DNA from: Hofstenia miamia
Taxonomy: Eukaryota > Xenacoelomorpha > Acoela
DNA length: 64,000 bases
Direction: 5' to 3'
NCBI GenBank assembly: GCA_004352715.1
Contig: SCFE01000069.1
Span: 1,615,832 to 1,679,831, forward strand
Every line of letters starts with the position of its first letter. The stretch's first letter is position 1. This document shows, piece after piece, positions 1 through 11,118 of the stretch. A program made the translations under genes and the position numbers. The notes under the pieces were generated by a model. It was given only the letters and a program-made list of their open reading frames with translations. It searched no databases and had not been told where the DNA came from.

Positions 1-44
1 GATTTTTATTATTCTCAAAAAACTTTTTTCCTAAAATTCTTTTC

Positions 45-110
45 CCAAACTCGGGGGTGCGGCTTATCTACAGATGCGCCTTATACACGGGTAAATACGG
101 TAATATTTTT
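45..110. repeat. DNA-transposon-like terminal repeat
   Basis: A short stretch with the words GGTGCGGCTTATCTAC, GCGCCTTATACACGGG and TAAATACGGTAATA. Ends of this kind (CGGTAA next to repeated CTTATAC words) resemble termini of Tc1/pogo-type cut-and-paste or MITE elements common in animals. The element body is outside the window or lost. The family assignment is from general resemblance only. Confidence 0.35.
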
Positions 111-164
111 CAGACCAAAAAGAATTTCAATGGGTTTTTTTGTATAGAAAATTTGAAAGAATTT

Positions 165-400
165 TTTTCTGAATGTAATTTTATTCCTAGTCATGGTTAG
201 CACCTTTATTGACAGACTTAATAGATCAGAATTCTTTGTTTGGAGAAATATTTGTCTATTCAGATTTATTTAGAGTAAGTTCTGGTAAGCCATAGAATGT
301 GAATCTGCAAATGAATATTACAATGACAAATTATCAACAATTGTTAAATTAAAAAGTTTTGTTAAAATATTGGCAAGTATTTGAGCAATTATTCATTGTT
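165..400. repeat. Dispersed repeat, second copy at 17990-18230
   Basis: This stretch matches 17990-18230 in the same orientation. Shared landmarks in the same order are a TTCCTRGTCA-like word, TCAGAATTCTT, TGTCTATTC, GAGTAAG and GCAAGTATT followed by CAATCATTCATTG-like text. The copies are diverged and no protein is visible in either. It lies at the downstream end of the minus-strand LINE at 400-2440, so it could be a LINE 3' tail or a separate repeat. Confidence 0.5.
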
Positions 401-582
401 GAAAATAATTGCAATATCTTTCTTATTCTTATATATCTTATTATCGTACTTAATTTCTTCAACATTCACAGATAAACCTTTAGTTTTTCCAATACTTTTA
501 TTCAAAAAATTCCATTTGTTGCTAGATTATCCAGCTGTTGGAAGTATAGTCTAGTCGTAGACTCAAACGTGGTATTTTGTGA

Positions 583-1073
583 TTAATTTCTTGGCATTAT
601 CATAGTTTGTTCAATTAATCTTAATTGGGCGGATTTTGCAATCTCAAACATTCGATTCTTGATGGCGACCTGCCGCTTAATTAACACAGAGTCACGTGGT
701 TGATTAACCGCGGGACTTGATTTGGCGTTAATTATCTTGATTTTTACCGGGGCTACGCGATTTAATGCATGAGTGATTTCAGAAATTATGAATTTAAGCA
801 TGGATTCGCCGTTATTGAATGTATAGATGCGTTCAAACGGAATCTTCTTCAGCAAACTTATAAAAATATTTTCATTAAATTTACGAAAGTTCCTTGAATA
901 TATTACTATTTTCATATTCGAAATTAACTTGTAATTACTAATATAGACGCAAACATTATGATCACTGAATGATTCATATATAAAACTTCGATATGTATTA
1001 GAACTATCAGTTATAAAATAGTCAAATAGATTGGAATGCCTAGTCGAAATGGTATTATTAACTAGTTTTAAAT
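583..1073 (-). pseudogene. LINE endonuclease end and pre-RT linker
   Basis: This is the best preserved open part of the LINE above. It carries the C-terminal endonuclease signature Ser-Asp-His at 958-966, where the His is the catalytic general base in this family. The basic linker with ALNRVAPVKIK follows and is typical between endonuclease and reverse transcriptase. The methionine at 915 is internal to the longer polyprotein, not a start. The frame ends at a stop at 583, after which linker homology continues in another frame. Confidence 0.75.
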
Positions 1074-1214
1074 NNNNNNNNNNNNNNNNNNNNNNNNNNN
1101 NNNNNNNNNNNNNNNNNNNNNNNNNNNNNNNNNNNNNNNNNNNNNNNNNNNNNNNNNNNNNNNNNNNNNNNNNNNNNNNNNNNNNNNNNNNNNNNNNNNN
1201 NNNNNNNNNNNNNN
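1074..1214. other. Assembly gap with duplicated flanks
   Basis: 141 Ns. The 28-29 bases before the gap (ending TAACTAGTTTTAAAT) are repeated exactly after it, and the LINE endonuclease frame reads straight across if one copy is dropped. The true gap is therefore probably of zero or negative length. Confidence 0.85.
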
Positions 1215-2679
1215 TCGAAATGGTATTATTAACTAGTTTTAAATCGAAAATATTGCAAATGCGATCAATCCTTGCAGATTCAGAATAATTGAAGTAATTA
1301 ATATTGAAATCACCGAAGATGTTAATATATTTATTCTCTAGAATAGCATTGTCTATTTCATCGATTTTGTGATTACAAAATTCAGATAAAAAATTCTTAT
1401 TTGGATTATAACAAACATTTACTAATTCATTACTACATGAGTTCGATACTTGTTTAATTTCAATCCTTAGTTTCTCAAAAAACTAATGATCAGATTCTAA
1501 GTCTTCTCTACGTTTTGGTTTTAAGAATTTTGGAATTAAGGTAATTAAACTACCACCTCTTTTTGATCTATTTTTGAAGTATAAGTTAAAATAATTGCAG
1601 TCTGGATTATATAGAGCTTCTATGTTATCAGAGTCATTTAACCAGGTTTCAGTGATTAGATATATTGTGTTATTTCATACTAAATTTACAAGATTTAGAA
1701 ATTCTGTGCGGTGTGCATTTAAACTTTTAGCATTTAGGTAGAAAAATTTTAGGTTTTGATTGTAATTAGCTAAATTATCGCTAATTTTATCTTGATTGAA
1801 AATAGGTCCAGGATTTGTTTCAATATCTCCTTATAAAATCAATTTGAGTGTAACTAGAACTCGTAGATGATCCAATATTAAATTGTAGATTTTGATTGCG
1901 TAATAATTAGAATACACTCTAGTAATTCTAGACTTTTGGTATTTCAAGGATTTTAGGGGTTCATGGAATGATATATCGAGCTGCCCTTCAAGTAAATTGA
2001 ACATAATTTGAAAAAAATATAAAATATTAACAAAATTACTTGAACATTAAAAAGTTTGTGGTTGAGATGCTGAGTGAATAGCAGGTGTAGGTAACAGAGG
2101 AGGGCGACGTGTTGAGGCAGAGACAGCTTGAGAATATGTTATGGTTGCCTTACGGAACTATTGGTGTACATATAGCCGAGTAGAAAGAGAACCATGAAGT
2201 ATGTGGGTCATGCAGGATACACCAGAGCAAGATAGATGAATTCCATCTCGCGCCAGTAAATAAGAGTTTATGATACGAGGTGAAAGAAGAAATCTGTTGA
2301 AGACAGGAATGACTGAGGTAACGATGTTGCTTGCAGATAGACTCTTGATGATTTCATTGAACTGCTTAATGAAATGATTTCTTTGTAGATTTGAGTCGTG
2401 ATATATAGGTGTGAATTCAAGAAAGTGGATATATCGTGGTGTTAATAATAATAAGAGTCAAAGCAATACATTTGCTAAAAAGTTACAATTAATCTACAAA
2501 CTAAATATGAAATATATAATAATAATAAATTTGTGTGTGTGTGTCTATGTATGTGATGAGGTCAGTGTAAAAAATCAGTAAATGTGTTTAGAATGTTTGT
2601 GTCTCAGATTGTATTTTGTCAACTTAAAAGTGCAAATTTTAAGTTTTTCTAAATTTTTTGTAATTTTATTCTACTCTAG

Positions 2680-3800
2680 TCTCATTATCTAAATCATTCC
2701 AAATATTAGAGGCTGCTCAATGAAAACTAGGATATGAAATACTGCTACAAATAATCTTATGTGATCGAGGATTTACTTTTAAGTAATTATCAAGAATAGA
2801 AATTGATTGTCGGGCATATTTATACTTAAATAAAATTGAAGCTGCATGGAATTGTACTTGATATAGCGGGGATAATATATTATACTTTCGTCTGTATTCA
2901 CTACCATGATCATGCTTACTTGCAAAATTTAATGTTTTTAATGACCAATTAAAAGTTTGTGATAATAAATAGCGGCTTTTTGTATTAAAATTAATATATA
3001 AAAATGAACAATAATGTAGTTGCGATAAGCAAAATGCATGCATATAGCTGAATGTGATAATCTGACCCTAAATTTCTGAGGTGGTATAAGTATCTAACGC
3101 CAAAAGCCATTTTGTGTATCTTTTTTAAAAGAAATTTATCGAATTTTAAATCTTTGTCAATATCAACTACTAAATATGTAACATTATCACTTTGTTTTAT
3201 CGGAACACTGTTTACAATTAATTTAATTTTGTTTGTTATTTCTTTTACAGCATTGGGGGAAAATATAATGAATTGAGTTTTTTCAATATTAATTTTTAAT
3301 TGATTGGATGTGAAATACCTAGAAAGATTTTCAATATCAGTTTGCAAATTTTTTGTAGCCATGAATGCATTATTATTTGTTTTTTTGAGACAAGTGTCAT
3401 TAGCAAATTGATAAATTTCATTATGGTTTACATGTTTAATAATGTCATTTACATATATTGCAAATCAAACAGGCCCTAGTAGTGTGCCTTGAGGTACTCC
3501 TCGATCGGTTGTAATGTAATCAGATTTCATGTTATTCATTAATACACGCTGTTTTCTATTTTTTAAAAAACTCATAATTAATTTATTACAAATTTTTTTG
3601 AAATCCATAATTTTTAAGTTTAATTGATAAAATTTCAAAATTCATTGAATTAAAAGCTTTGCTTAAGTCTAGAAGGGCTATGCAACTGGATTTGTTTTGA
3701 GATTTATTAGCGGATATTTTTTCTGTAATTGAAATAATTGCATCACTTGTACTAAGTTTAGCGCGAAAACCATATTGTTTAATAAAAATAATAATAATAA
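2680..3800 (-). mobile_element. CR1/L2-like LINE reverse transcriptase fragment
   Basis: Read on the minus strand: QYGFR and a DLSKAFN motif A (about 3640-3780), RGVPQGTLLGP (motif B, about 3475-3510), then FAND at 3396-3407 where the family has (F/Y)ADD, so one catalytic Asp is replaced. Then come NQLKINIEKTQ and the C-terminal tail down to about 2710. A stop lies just after the motif B Pro-Val, and a frame change lies near 3000-3040. The order of this RT piece relative to the 5' half at 400-2440 is reversed for a single element, so these are two separate insertions. A related 3' piece is at 16970-17240. Confidence 0.8.
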
Positions 3801-3802
3801 TG
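3786..3802. repeat. AAT tract at the left edge of the R4-like element
   Basis: Short (AAT)n run immediately before the first R4-like coding sequence. The element's 3' end at 5479-5513 has the same tract, consistent with insertion into, or copying of, an AAT/TAA microsatellite. Confidence 0.6.
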
Positions 3803-4283
3803 GTAGTGGGAAGGACATTTCTGATATAGAAGGACCCAAAGAAAGGCAGTGAGGCAAGCAACTTCAGGCCAATAACATGTCTGCCAACAACTTGGAAATT
3901 ACTAACCTCAGTGATTTCAAGTAGGCTGGCATGTTACTTAGAACAGAATAGGTTGATACCAGAGGAGAAGAAGGGATGTAGGACAAAGACGAGAGGATGC
4001 AAAGATCAGTTGTTGATAGACCAGGCAGTGGTGGAGAATTGTAGAAGAAGGAAGACAAACTTGGCAATGGCATGGATAGACTACAGGAAGGCATATCACA
4101 GCATATCACATTTCGCAGAAATGGGTTGAGTTTCTAGAGAGAGAGATGGGCATAGGTTGAGGTTTAGAGGGGTATATTCCAGGGAGACAGCTTAGCGCCA
4201 CTACTGTTTGTAGTTAGCTTAATACCTATCACAGAAAAGTTAAAGGAGACAGGCATAGGGTATAAGATGGAGAAGAATGGTAG

Positions 4284-4389
4284 NNNNNNNNNNNNNNNNN
4301 NNNNNNNNNNNNNNNNNNNNNNNNNNNNNNNNNNNNNNNNNNNNNNNNNNNNNNNNNNNNNNNNNNNNNNNNNNNNNNNNNNNNNNNNN
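4284..4389. other. Assembly gap with duplicated flanks
   Basis: 106 Ns. About 60 bases before the gap, starting ACCTATCACAGAAAAG, are repeated after it with one difference. The RT reads through if one copy is removed. Confidence 0.85.
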
Positions 4390-5083
4390 TACCTATCACA
4401 GAAAAGTTAAAGGAGACAGACATAGGGTATAAGATGGAGAAGAATGGTAGAGCAGTGAGTCACCTGTGGTACATGGACGACCTGAAGATGTATGCTAATT
4501 CAAGGAAGATGTTGCAGAAGCAAGTGGAGCCATTGGAGAAGGCAAGCAGAGATTCAGGGTTGGAGTTTGGATTAGGAAAGTGTGCAGCAGTGACAAAGAC
4601 TAGAGGCAAGTGTGTGGATGGGGATGGCGTGAGGACAAGCAGTGGGGATAAGATTGAGGAAGTTAAAGAGGGGTAGAAGTACTTAGGTGTGATAGAGAAA
4701 GACAGAACAGACCACGAGGAAATGAAGATGAGGCTAAGGAAAGAATACAAGAGGAGAGTAAGGAAGGTACTACAGAAGTCAGCATTGAATGGGCAGAATA
4801 GTATAAAAGCAATTAATACAAGGGCGATACCAGTGTTGAGATATTCGGCAGGAATAGTTAGATGGAACAAGAATGAATTTAGGGAGCTAAACAAAGAGAC
4901 AAGGAAGGTACTAGCAGCAGAGAGGGCTTTCAACTTAAATGGAGATGTGGATAGGTTGTAAATGGCTTAAGCAGGCAGCATGGGTTAGAAGCAGGAGACA
5001 AGTGGTATGAGCACAAGCCAAAGGGCGTCATAGAAAATGAGAAGGTTAAGATACTGTGGGACTTCAACATACTGACAAGCAAG

Positions 5084-5383
5084 GTGATAGAAGCATGGAG
5101 GCCAGACATAGTAGTGGTAGACAAAGAGAAAACATTAGAAACAGTGATAGACATAGCAGTACCAAAGGACAGAAATGTAGAAAGCAAGGAGAAAGAGAAG
5201 ATAGACAATTACAGAGAGTTTGCAGAGGAAATAGAAAGGCTGTGGAAGTTAAAGAAGGTTGAAGTAGTCCTGGTAGTTGTAGGAGCACTAGGAGCAGTAA
5301 GTAAGAAGCATAAGAGATACTTGGAGGAGTTGGGACTACCAAAGTGGGGAGGAGCAGTAGCACAGAAGGCAGCATTGTTATGA
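5084..5383 (+). pseudogene. Restriction-like endonuclease domain, R4-like copy 1
   Basis: About 99 codons open. The visible motifs are a Pro-Asp followed by IVVVDKE, then IDIAVPKD, the basic EKEKIDNYREFAEEI helix and VVVGALGAVSKKHKRYL, the conserved C-terminal nuclease block of R4/Dong-type elements. The full-length family ends a little further on with LLGTARILRK; here a stop comes right after the Leu-Leu at 5381, and the tail continues in another frame. Confidence 0.75.
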
Positions 5384-5477
5384 ACAGCTAGAATCCTGAG
5401 GAAAGCTTTCAGACTCCCTGGGAACTGGTGAGTTCCCCGAGCTGAGAGGGATACCAGCATGAAGCTGTGAGATGCAA

Positions 5478-5513
<36 letters not shown>

Positions 5514-5515
<2 letters not shown>

Positions 5516-6545
5516 TGGTGATGTAGATCAGCTGTACATGGCAAGGCATAAGGGAGGAAAAGGCTACTAATTGTGGAGGAAACTGTAGAAGCAGAAGCAC
5601 TAGGGATAAAGGAATGTGTAGAAGAGAAACCTAGAGGATCCCTACTAGAGGTCACTAAGGAGTTAAGGAAGATAAGAACTGAGAGAGAAGGAAAGAAGGT
5701 ATACCAGAGTAAGATGGAATCAGAGAGACAAACAAGGTATAGGCAGAAGGCAATGCATGGATAATACTGGAGGAACACAGAAATGTGTGACAGAGAAGAG
5801 AGCAACAAGTGCTTAAAGAAGACATGACTGAAGAGAGAAACAGAAGCACTGATAATGGCAGCACAGGAGCAAGCAATAAGAACAAACTGGGTGAGAAGCA
5901 TATAGACAGAAGAGTAGAAGTAAGTGATAAGTGTAGGCTATGTAAGAAAGAGGCGGAGACAGTAGATCATCTGATAGCAGGGTGAGGGAAGTTGGCACAG
6001 AAAGAGTATAAGTTCAGGCATGACAAGGTGGGAAGAATGGTACACTGGAGTTTGAGCAGGCAGCATGGGTTAGAAGCAGGAGCCAAGTGGTATGAGCACA
6101 AGCCACAGGACATCATAGAAAATGAGAAGGTTAAGATACTTTGGGACTTCAACATACAGACATAGTAGTGGTAGACAAAGAGAAAAGATTAGTAACAGTG
6201 ATAGACATAGCAGTACCAAAGGACAGAAATGTAGAAAGCAAGGAGAAAGAGAAGATAGACAATTACAGAGAGTTTGCAGAGGAAATAGAAAGGCTGTGGA
6301 AGTTAAAGAAGGTTGAAGTAGTCCCAGTAGTAGTAGGCACACTAGGAGCAGTGAATAAGAAGCATAAGAGATACTTGGAGAAGTTGGGAGTACCAAAGTC
6401 AGGAGGAGTGGTAGCACAGAAGGCAGCATTGTTAGGTACAGCAAGAGTCCTGAGGAAAGCTCTCAGACTCCCTGGGAACTGGTGAGTTCCCCAAGCTGAG
6501 AGGAATACCAGCATGAACCTGTGCGAAGTAAGAAATAATAATAAT
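5514..6545 (+). mobile_element. R4/Dong-like non-LTR retrotransposon copy 2, 5'-truncated
   Basis: Begins directly after the AAT tract of copy 1 at the point of the family lost from copy 1 (GDV-Q-LYMARHKGGKG). It retains the inter-domain region, including a zinc-knuckle (CRLC at 5932, ETVDHLIAG, last Cys changed to TGA, then YKFRHDKVGRMVHW). The nuclease follows, ending LLGTARVLRKALRLPGNW at 6485. The segment holding the Arg-Pro of the nuclease PD motif is deleted, giving NIQTDIVVVDKE. The 3' end is again an AATAATAAT tail at 6532-6545. Together copies 1 and 2 cover nearly the whole C-terminal half. Confidence 0.75.
6141..6485 (+). pseudogene. Restriction-like endonuclease domain, R4-like copy 2
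   Basis: 114 open codons with IVVVDKEKR, IDIAVPKD, VVPVVVGTLGAV and LLGTARVLRKAL. It is nearly identical to the copy at 5084-5383 but keeps the C-terminal end and lacks about eight residues before the Asp-Ile, so the active-site loop is damaged. It is part of the dead element above and not a host gene. Confidence 0.7.
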
Positions 6546-6969
6546 ATATTTTTTGTATATGCGCAAAAAAACTTTTAAATAATTCTAGTGCAATGCAAAT
6601 ATGATCAATACTATATATTCAAATCAGAAAGCTGTTCAGCAAATAAGTATTTGAACTGCTGGAAGACATTAGATTGCAATGAAGTCTGAAAGAAATATAA
6701 CAGTTGAGATCATGTTGTATGAACAGAGAGGAATAAATATGAAATGAATTTCAATGCCTTCAAGTATCTGTATGATCAGGAAAGGAGAAGGAAACATCCC
6801 AATATTAAATGCAATGAACAGGAATGTCAACATAAAGTGAACTATAGTGAAAATCTATGGAAAATATGTTAAATCCAGTATCAGAACAATATGGAAACCA
6901 GTAGAGGAGAATGATTGAGTTAGTAATTTACAATGGCAACTTAAGGGCGTGCTGATGAAAGAGCAAAGT

Positions 6970-7670
6970 AATTTACAATGTGGATGAACACCATTGAGGC
7001 AAGTAATTCCCACAGCCAACTAAACAGAGTGGGGATGAAAACTGAAGAAGAAGAGAGAATACCAGAAATCAAAGAAGACTACAAACACTTGAAGCAGAGT
7101 GAGAGAGAGAGCAGTTACAAGAATTATTACAGAAGCAAAGCAGAATCTTTAATTTTGGTGAAATTGTTTTGACAAGCTATCAGCAAAACTCATAAAATTG
7201 TCACTAAAATGGACAAACTGATCAAACTAACAATACAGAGAGTGCCTGAGCAGCTAAAAGATGAATATAACAGTATATTAAGTGAACTTATCAACAACAA
7301 AATCATTAGACCTAGTGAAAGCCTGTACACAGCACCAACAATATTTGTCAAAAAGTGACAGAATTATAGGCTGTGTATCAACTTCAGAAAATTGAATGAA
7401 ATCACAAAGAAAGATTCGTACCCACTACCCAGAATTGAGGATATGCTGTATGAAGCATGCAAACACGTATTTCACAGTGATAGATCTCTGCAAGGCATAC
7501 TGGCAGGTGCAGATCGAACCAAAAAACATCAAAAGACAGCATTCATAACACCATATGGACTCTACAAGTGGATCTATATGACATTTGGAGTATGCAATGC
7601 ACCAGTGACATTCTAATGATATATCACAAAGGTTCTAAAAAATACACAGCATAAATCAAAGTTGAGTTGT
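6970..7670 (+). mobile_element. Ty3/gypsy pol fragment (pre-RT and RT fingers)
   Basis: Decayed gypsy RT. It reads ERIPEIKEDYKHL, KLIKLTIQRVPEQ, SELINNKIIRPS, LCINFRKLN, KKDSYPLPRIEDML and KTAFITPYGLYKWIYMTFG, then NAPVTF followed by stops (about 7613) and a residual YITKVLKNTQHK. The same blocks occur in the copy at 62119-63980, so this is a scrap of the same family. No LTR was recognised around it. Confidence 0.8.
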
Positions 7671-8888
7671 TGGAATTCAATCAAACATATGAAGAAATGA
7701 GCGCATGCTAAAATTGTTTAGTCAATCAACTTACACATCAGTCAATTCAATTAAAGTATACTAAAATCATGAAGCTTAAAACAAAATAACAAACTTTGTC
7801 CATTACTAATAATCAAACATCAAAATTGTGTGTGAGAAAAATATAACACGCTGACCTAGCTAACATTAGATGGTACCAAAAGTATTTCAGAAAGTTTTGA
7901 TTTGTTGGTTGCTGAGGCGATTTAATTTCTTTTATAAATTTGACAAAATTTCACGAATTTTCTTGTAAAATGGAGAATTTCCACGTCATATTGACTTCAA
8001 CAAAAATTGTATAAAGCTAATATTAAAATATGATTCCTTCCAATCAGAATGCATTAATTGGTTTCTCTTTATGTTCATTTATTTTGATTCCCTGATAAGT
8101 TTGAATGCGCCTAAGCAAAGTAACTATGTTGATTGTCTTTCATCATGCTTTCGTATTGTATTTACATTAATAAATTCAAGTAAGTTTTCAAGCAGAATAT
8201 TTAATGTTAAATTAATTGAAAATTAAAGTGATTGTTTCTTATTCATAATAATGAGGCCTAAAAAATTGTGGACTTGTGAACATAAAAAAAATGTTTTTTT
8301 AAAAAAACTTTTTTAATTTTGTAAACATTAAAATCACCAACTCTGTCTTAAGCATTATTGTACGTTTTGATATGTTTAAAAAATATTGTTTACGTAAAGT
8401 TTATATAAGAATTAATTTTCGCATTTTTAATTTTGAAAATCTCCTCAAACCTTCAAACCTATGTTTAGTATGAGGATATTTTTCACATTATATTGACGAT
8501 TTTTTACATTTCTTTAGTTTTCAATAATGTCCACATCCACAGCCTTAAAGAAGAGTATTTAAAAGAACCTTTTGGCAGATAATGACGACGATTTACTACA
8601 AAAATTATACAAAAATTGCAAAAGTGATGATTTCTGTCAGGCATTGCTATTTAGGTTAAAACGTGCTCTTCATAATCATTAACAAATTTGCACAGTAATC
8701 CTAAGGGCCGACAAATGCAATCTAATTAACAAATTTTGAAAGCATTAGTTTGTACATGGATCTAATCAAACTATTTGTAATTGGTGCTTTATTTATTTAT
8801 TAAATGATGAAGCCTCTAGGGCATTATTATTAAAGCAGCTGGTAGGAAAAATTAAGAGCACTTTTCTCAAAAACTCAAAAGCCCGAAA
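7671..8888. other. AT-rich stretch without a supported gene
   Basis: Only broken short frames. 8527-8670 reads in pieces (ADNDDDLLQKLYKNCKSDDF) in a frame interrupted by stops and may belong with the unrecognised frame at 8889-9248. Confidence 0.4.
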
Positions 8889-9248
8889 ATGATTAACCCT
8901 GTGATGATTCTTCTTCTTCTTGGAATGAACTACATTCGTGATTCAAATGATTCCAAGGAGTTGATGCTGAAGGAAATGCAAGAGTTGAATAAAATCCTAA
9001 AAAACTATTATCAGTTATCAAATATCTGCTGGCAGCGCTCTACACCTCCCATTGTTATGCACAAACAAACCTTCATTGGGCAAATTAATGAATGCGCTGA
9101 AATAGTACCTGTGCAACTTGATATTTCGGGATATTTAAATGATGATATACAATACATTCTAATAAATATGGCCTTAAAAACCTCAAGAAATTTATCATGG
9201 ATTGTTGATTCCAGACTTTTTAATATTTTTGTATATTTTTATATATAA
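8889..9248 (+). CDS. Unrecognised 119-residue open frame
   Basis: An open frame unusually long for this base composition, with ordinary-looking protein content rather than low complexity (KELMLKEMQELNKILKNYYQ, then a Cys-Trp, QLDISGYLNDD and LSWIVDSRLFN). No signal peptide or membrane segment is obvious and I recognise no family. Other frames upstream also look weakly protein-like, so it may be the last piece of a decayed transposon gene or an exon. The start codon is arbitrary. Confidence 0.25.
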   Translation: MINPVMILLLLGMNYIRDSNDSKELMLKEMQELNKILKNYYQLSNICWQRSTPPIVMHKQTFIGQINECAEIVPVQLDISGYLNDDIQYILINMALKTSRNLSWIVDSRLFNIFVYFYI

Positions 9249-10960
9249 ATTATTAATCAGTTTTTCATAGTAATTTTGAAAATTTTTATCCGTGTAATAT
9301 GTACTCAAAATTTTTATGGCGAATAGAGCATTTAAATTTACCTTTGGTTAAAATACAATATGCTGGTGTTCAGAAATTATTTTTAGGAAAGTAGTTTGAT
9401 TTTCTAAGTAAATTCACTTGAACAGCAATAATTTTAAGGTTTGAGCTTCAGATAGCCTTTGAGTAATTTCATTATACTGATTCCGAATATCATATCAATT
9501 TTGCTAGATGAGATAATTATTTTTCATAAGTGCTTATGCAAATAGATACAGACATCATAATATTTCTCAGTTAGTAAGTGTGAATATTTGTACCCCGCTG
9601 CAATGTCGACTTATAAATAACAATTGTCAATCACAAAATTAGCTTTTTTATTGCTATTGATATACAGGATTATCCATTAGAAGTAGAAAGAGTAATAAGT
9701 TGTGTAATTTAAATATTCAATGTATCTAAAATGCCTTTTTATTGTGTGTGTGTGTAATTTAGTTTTGCTTCGCTTTGCTTTGCTATATATATATAGGTTA
9801 TATATATATATATATATATATGCGGTCTATAATTCTGTAAAATGTGGAAGATTTTAACAATAACATTGAAATGTTGTTATCATGAATATTTTCACTACTA
9901 GATTGGGGCTCAGGATATGAGTTAGGTACCTCATATATGTCTTAAGGCATTCAGTAAGATTTTCATATCTTGTGTTAAGAAATTTTTACATCAATTATAA
10001 CATTGATTAGTTGTATAATTTCAAACCAAGAAGGAAACCAAGTATAGCAACTGACCATCAGCATACAGCATGTTCTGCATACTGATGAAGTTCCAATAAC
10101 TAAAATTTGGATTTTTTTTGCATCGCACCTGCGTTGCAATAATCACTTGACTCTGATGAAATGGAATTCCACCGTTATGGAAGACCTCTGTTAAATGTTA
10201 ATGAGGATACGCCTTTATGTATCTTGACATTGATGCTACCAATATTTTTCTATTGATCTTTTCACTTTTAAGTACACCATAATTGATTGTTTATTAAAAT
10301 GTCCAAGAAAAAAATATATGACAAACATAAAATTTTTCAGGGAGTGTATAATTACTTATTCGCAAATTGTTAATAAAGCTTTCATAGAAAGTGGTTAATC
10401 TTATAGCATTGTCTTCCTGTTTTTTATCCACGTTTTGCCCTTTATTTTCCTCTCTATACGTACCCGGACAGTCCTAGCACTACTATTTTCTGCACCAATT
10501 TTTGCAATATTCACAGTAAATTCGAAATTTAATTATGCTGCTGCTGTCTCTGTTTTGATTTCATTGAGCAGTAGTTATTTAACTAAGGAACTATAACAAG
10601 CCAACAAATGCTGATAAATAGTAGGAAATCAAACAAATGAAAGTTTGTAAACGATATGCATAACATAAACAAAGTCATAAAAAGAGTTGGTGTTTGAAAA
10701 GCACAATACACATATACGGACTCTGATCCTATGGGATTTGTATCCACACCCCACACTTTCCGATTTTCTATAATATATCCAGAAACTTTTTTGATTGAAA
10801 CAATTCATTTTATCAAAAAATTTTTACATTGCGCATTTGGAAAAGGGGTCTAATTTCTTATGTATGAATTTCAACTTTTTCAAAAAAATTGTGGACCCGT
10901 ATCTAACGCCACCCAATATTGTAGATATTTTAAATTTCTGTATCCAAAGCCCGTATGTAT
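9249..10960. other. Non-coding AT-rich stretch with one TA microsatellite
   Basis: No supported gene. A (TA)n tract lies at about 9784-9821, preceded by a short CTTTGCTTTGC repeat (9763-9783). Confidence 0.5.
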
Positions 10961-10973
10961 GTATGTATGTATG

Positions 10974-11009
<36 letters not shown>
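10953..11009. repeat. (GTAT)n/(TA)n compound microsatellite
   Basis: GTAT units from about 10953 pass into pure TA to about 11009. A single N at 11030 follows. Confidence 0.9.
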
Positions 11010-11016
<7 letters not shown>

Positions 11017-11118
11017 GCACTGGTTTAATNCTTGAATTTCATTAAATTTTGAAAATAGAATATGCAGCAATGCTGTTGTAAATGAATATTAAGTGGATAT
11101 TTATACAGCAATATCAAA

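Larger units (their letters stand above)
400..2440 (-). mobile_element. CR1/L2-like non-LTR retrotransposon, 5' half (esterase, 2A-like motif, APE endonuclease)
   Basis: Read on the minus strand from 2440 down to 400, this is the 5' coding half of an APE-type non-LTR element. First comes an ORF1 end with the esterase-type motif DGIHLS (2230-2247) and a stop. Then comes a 2A-like motif GDIETNPGP (1804-1830), then the endonuclease: LNAKSLN, ETWLND, a GGS box, GDFN (1303-1314) and SDH (958-966). The linker continues through HALNRVAPVK and GKTKGLSV to a fading IAIIFN at about 410, where the reverse transcriptase should begin but is lost. Stops lie just before the 2A motif and inside the endonuclease, so it is dead. 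The gap at 1074-1214 falls inside the endonuclease between identical flanks. CR1, L2 and related clades combine an esterase domain with APE; the exact clade is not settled. Confidence 0.85.
3803..5513 (+). mobile_element. R4/Dong-like non-LTR retrotransposon copy 1 (RT plus restriction-like endonuclease)
   Basis: Plus-strand decayed element. The RT part reads SNFRPITCLPTTWKLLT, KGCRTKTRGCKDQLLID and MAWIDYRKAYHS, then RGIFQGDSLAPLLF (motif B, about 4150-4210) and an intact YMDD at 4470-4481. After the RT thumb (INTRAIPVLRYSAG) the sequence jumps at about 4960 to HGLEAGDKWYEHKP and the C-terminal restriction-like endonuclease with RPDIVVVD (about 5099-5122) and IDIAVP. The zinc-knuckle region between thumb and nuclease is deleted. 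It ends in an AAT tract. A downstream PD-(D/E)XK nuclease and no APE is the hallmark of R2/R4/NeSL-type elements. Frame breaks are numerous. Confidence 0.8.

Noticed and set aside
1804-1830. 2A-like motif as evidence of an integrated virus
   Set aside because: It is embedded in a LINE between esterase and APE endonuclease, where such motifs are known; no viral genes are present.
5209-6514. Long minus-strand open frames opposite the R4-like elements
   Set aside because: They are shadows of the purine-rich plus-strand coding sequence, giving Leu/Ser-rich nonsense; the plus strand has clear RT and nuclease motifs.
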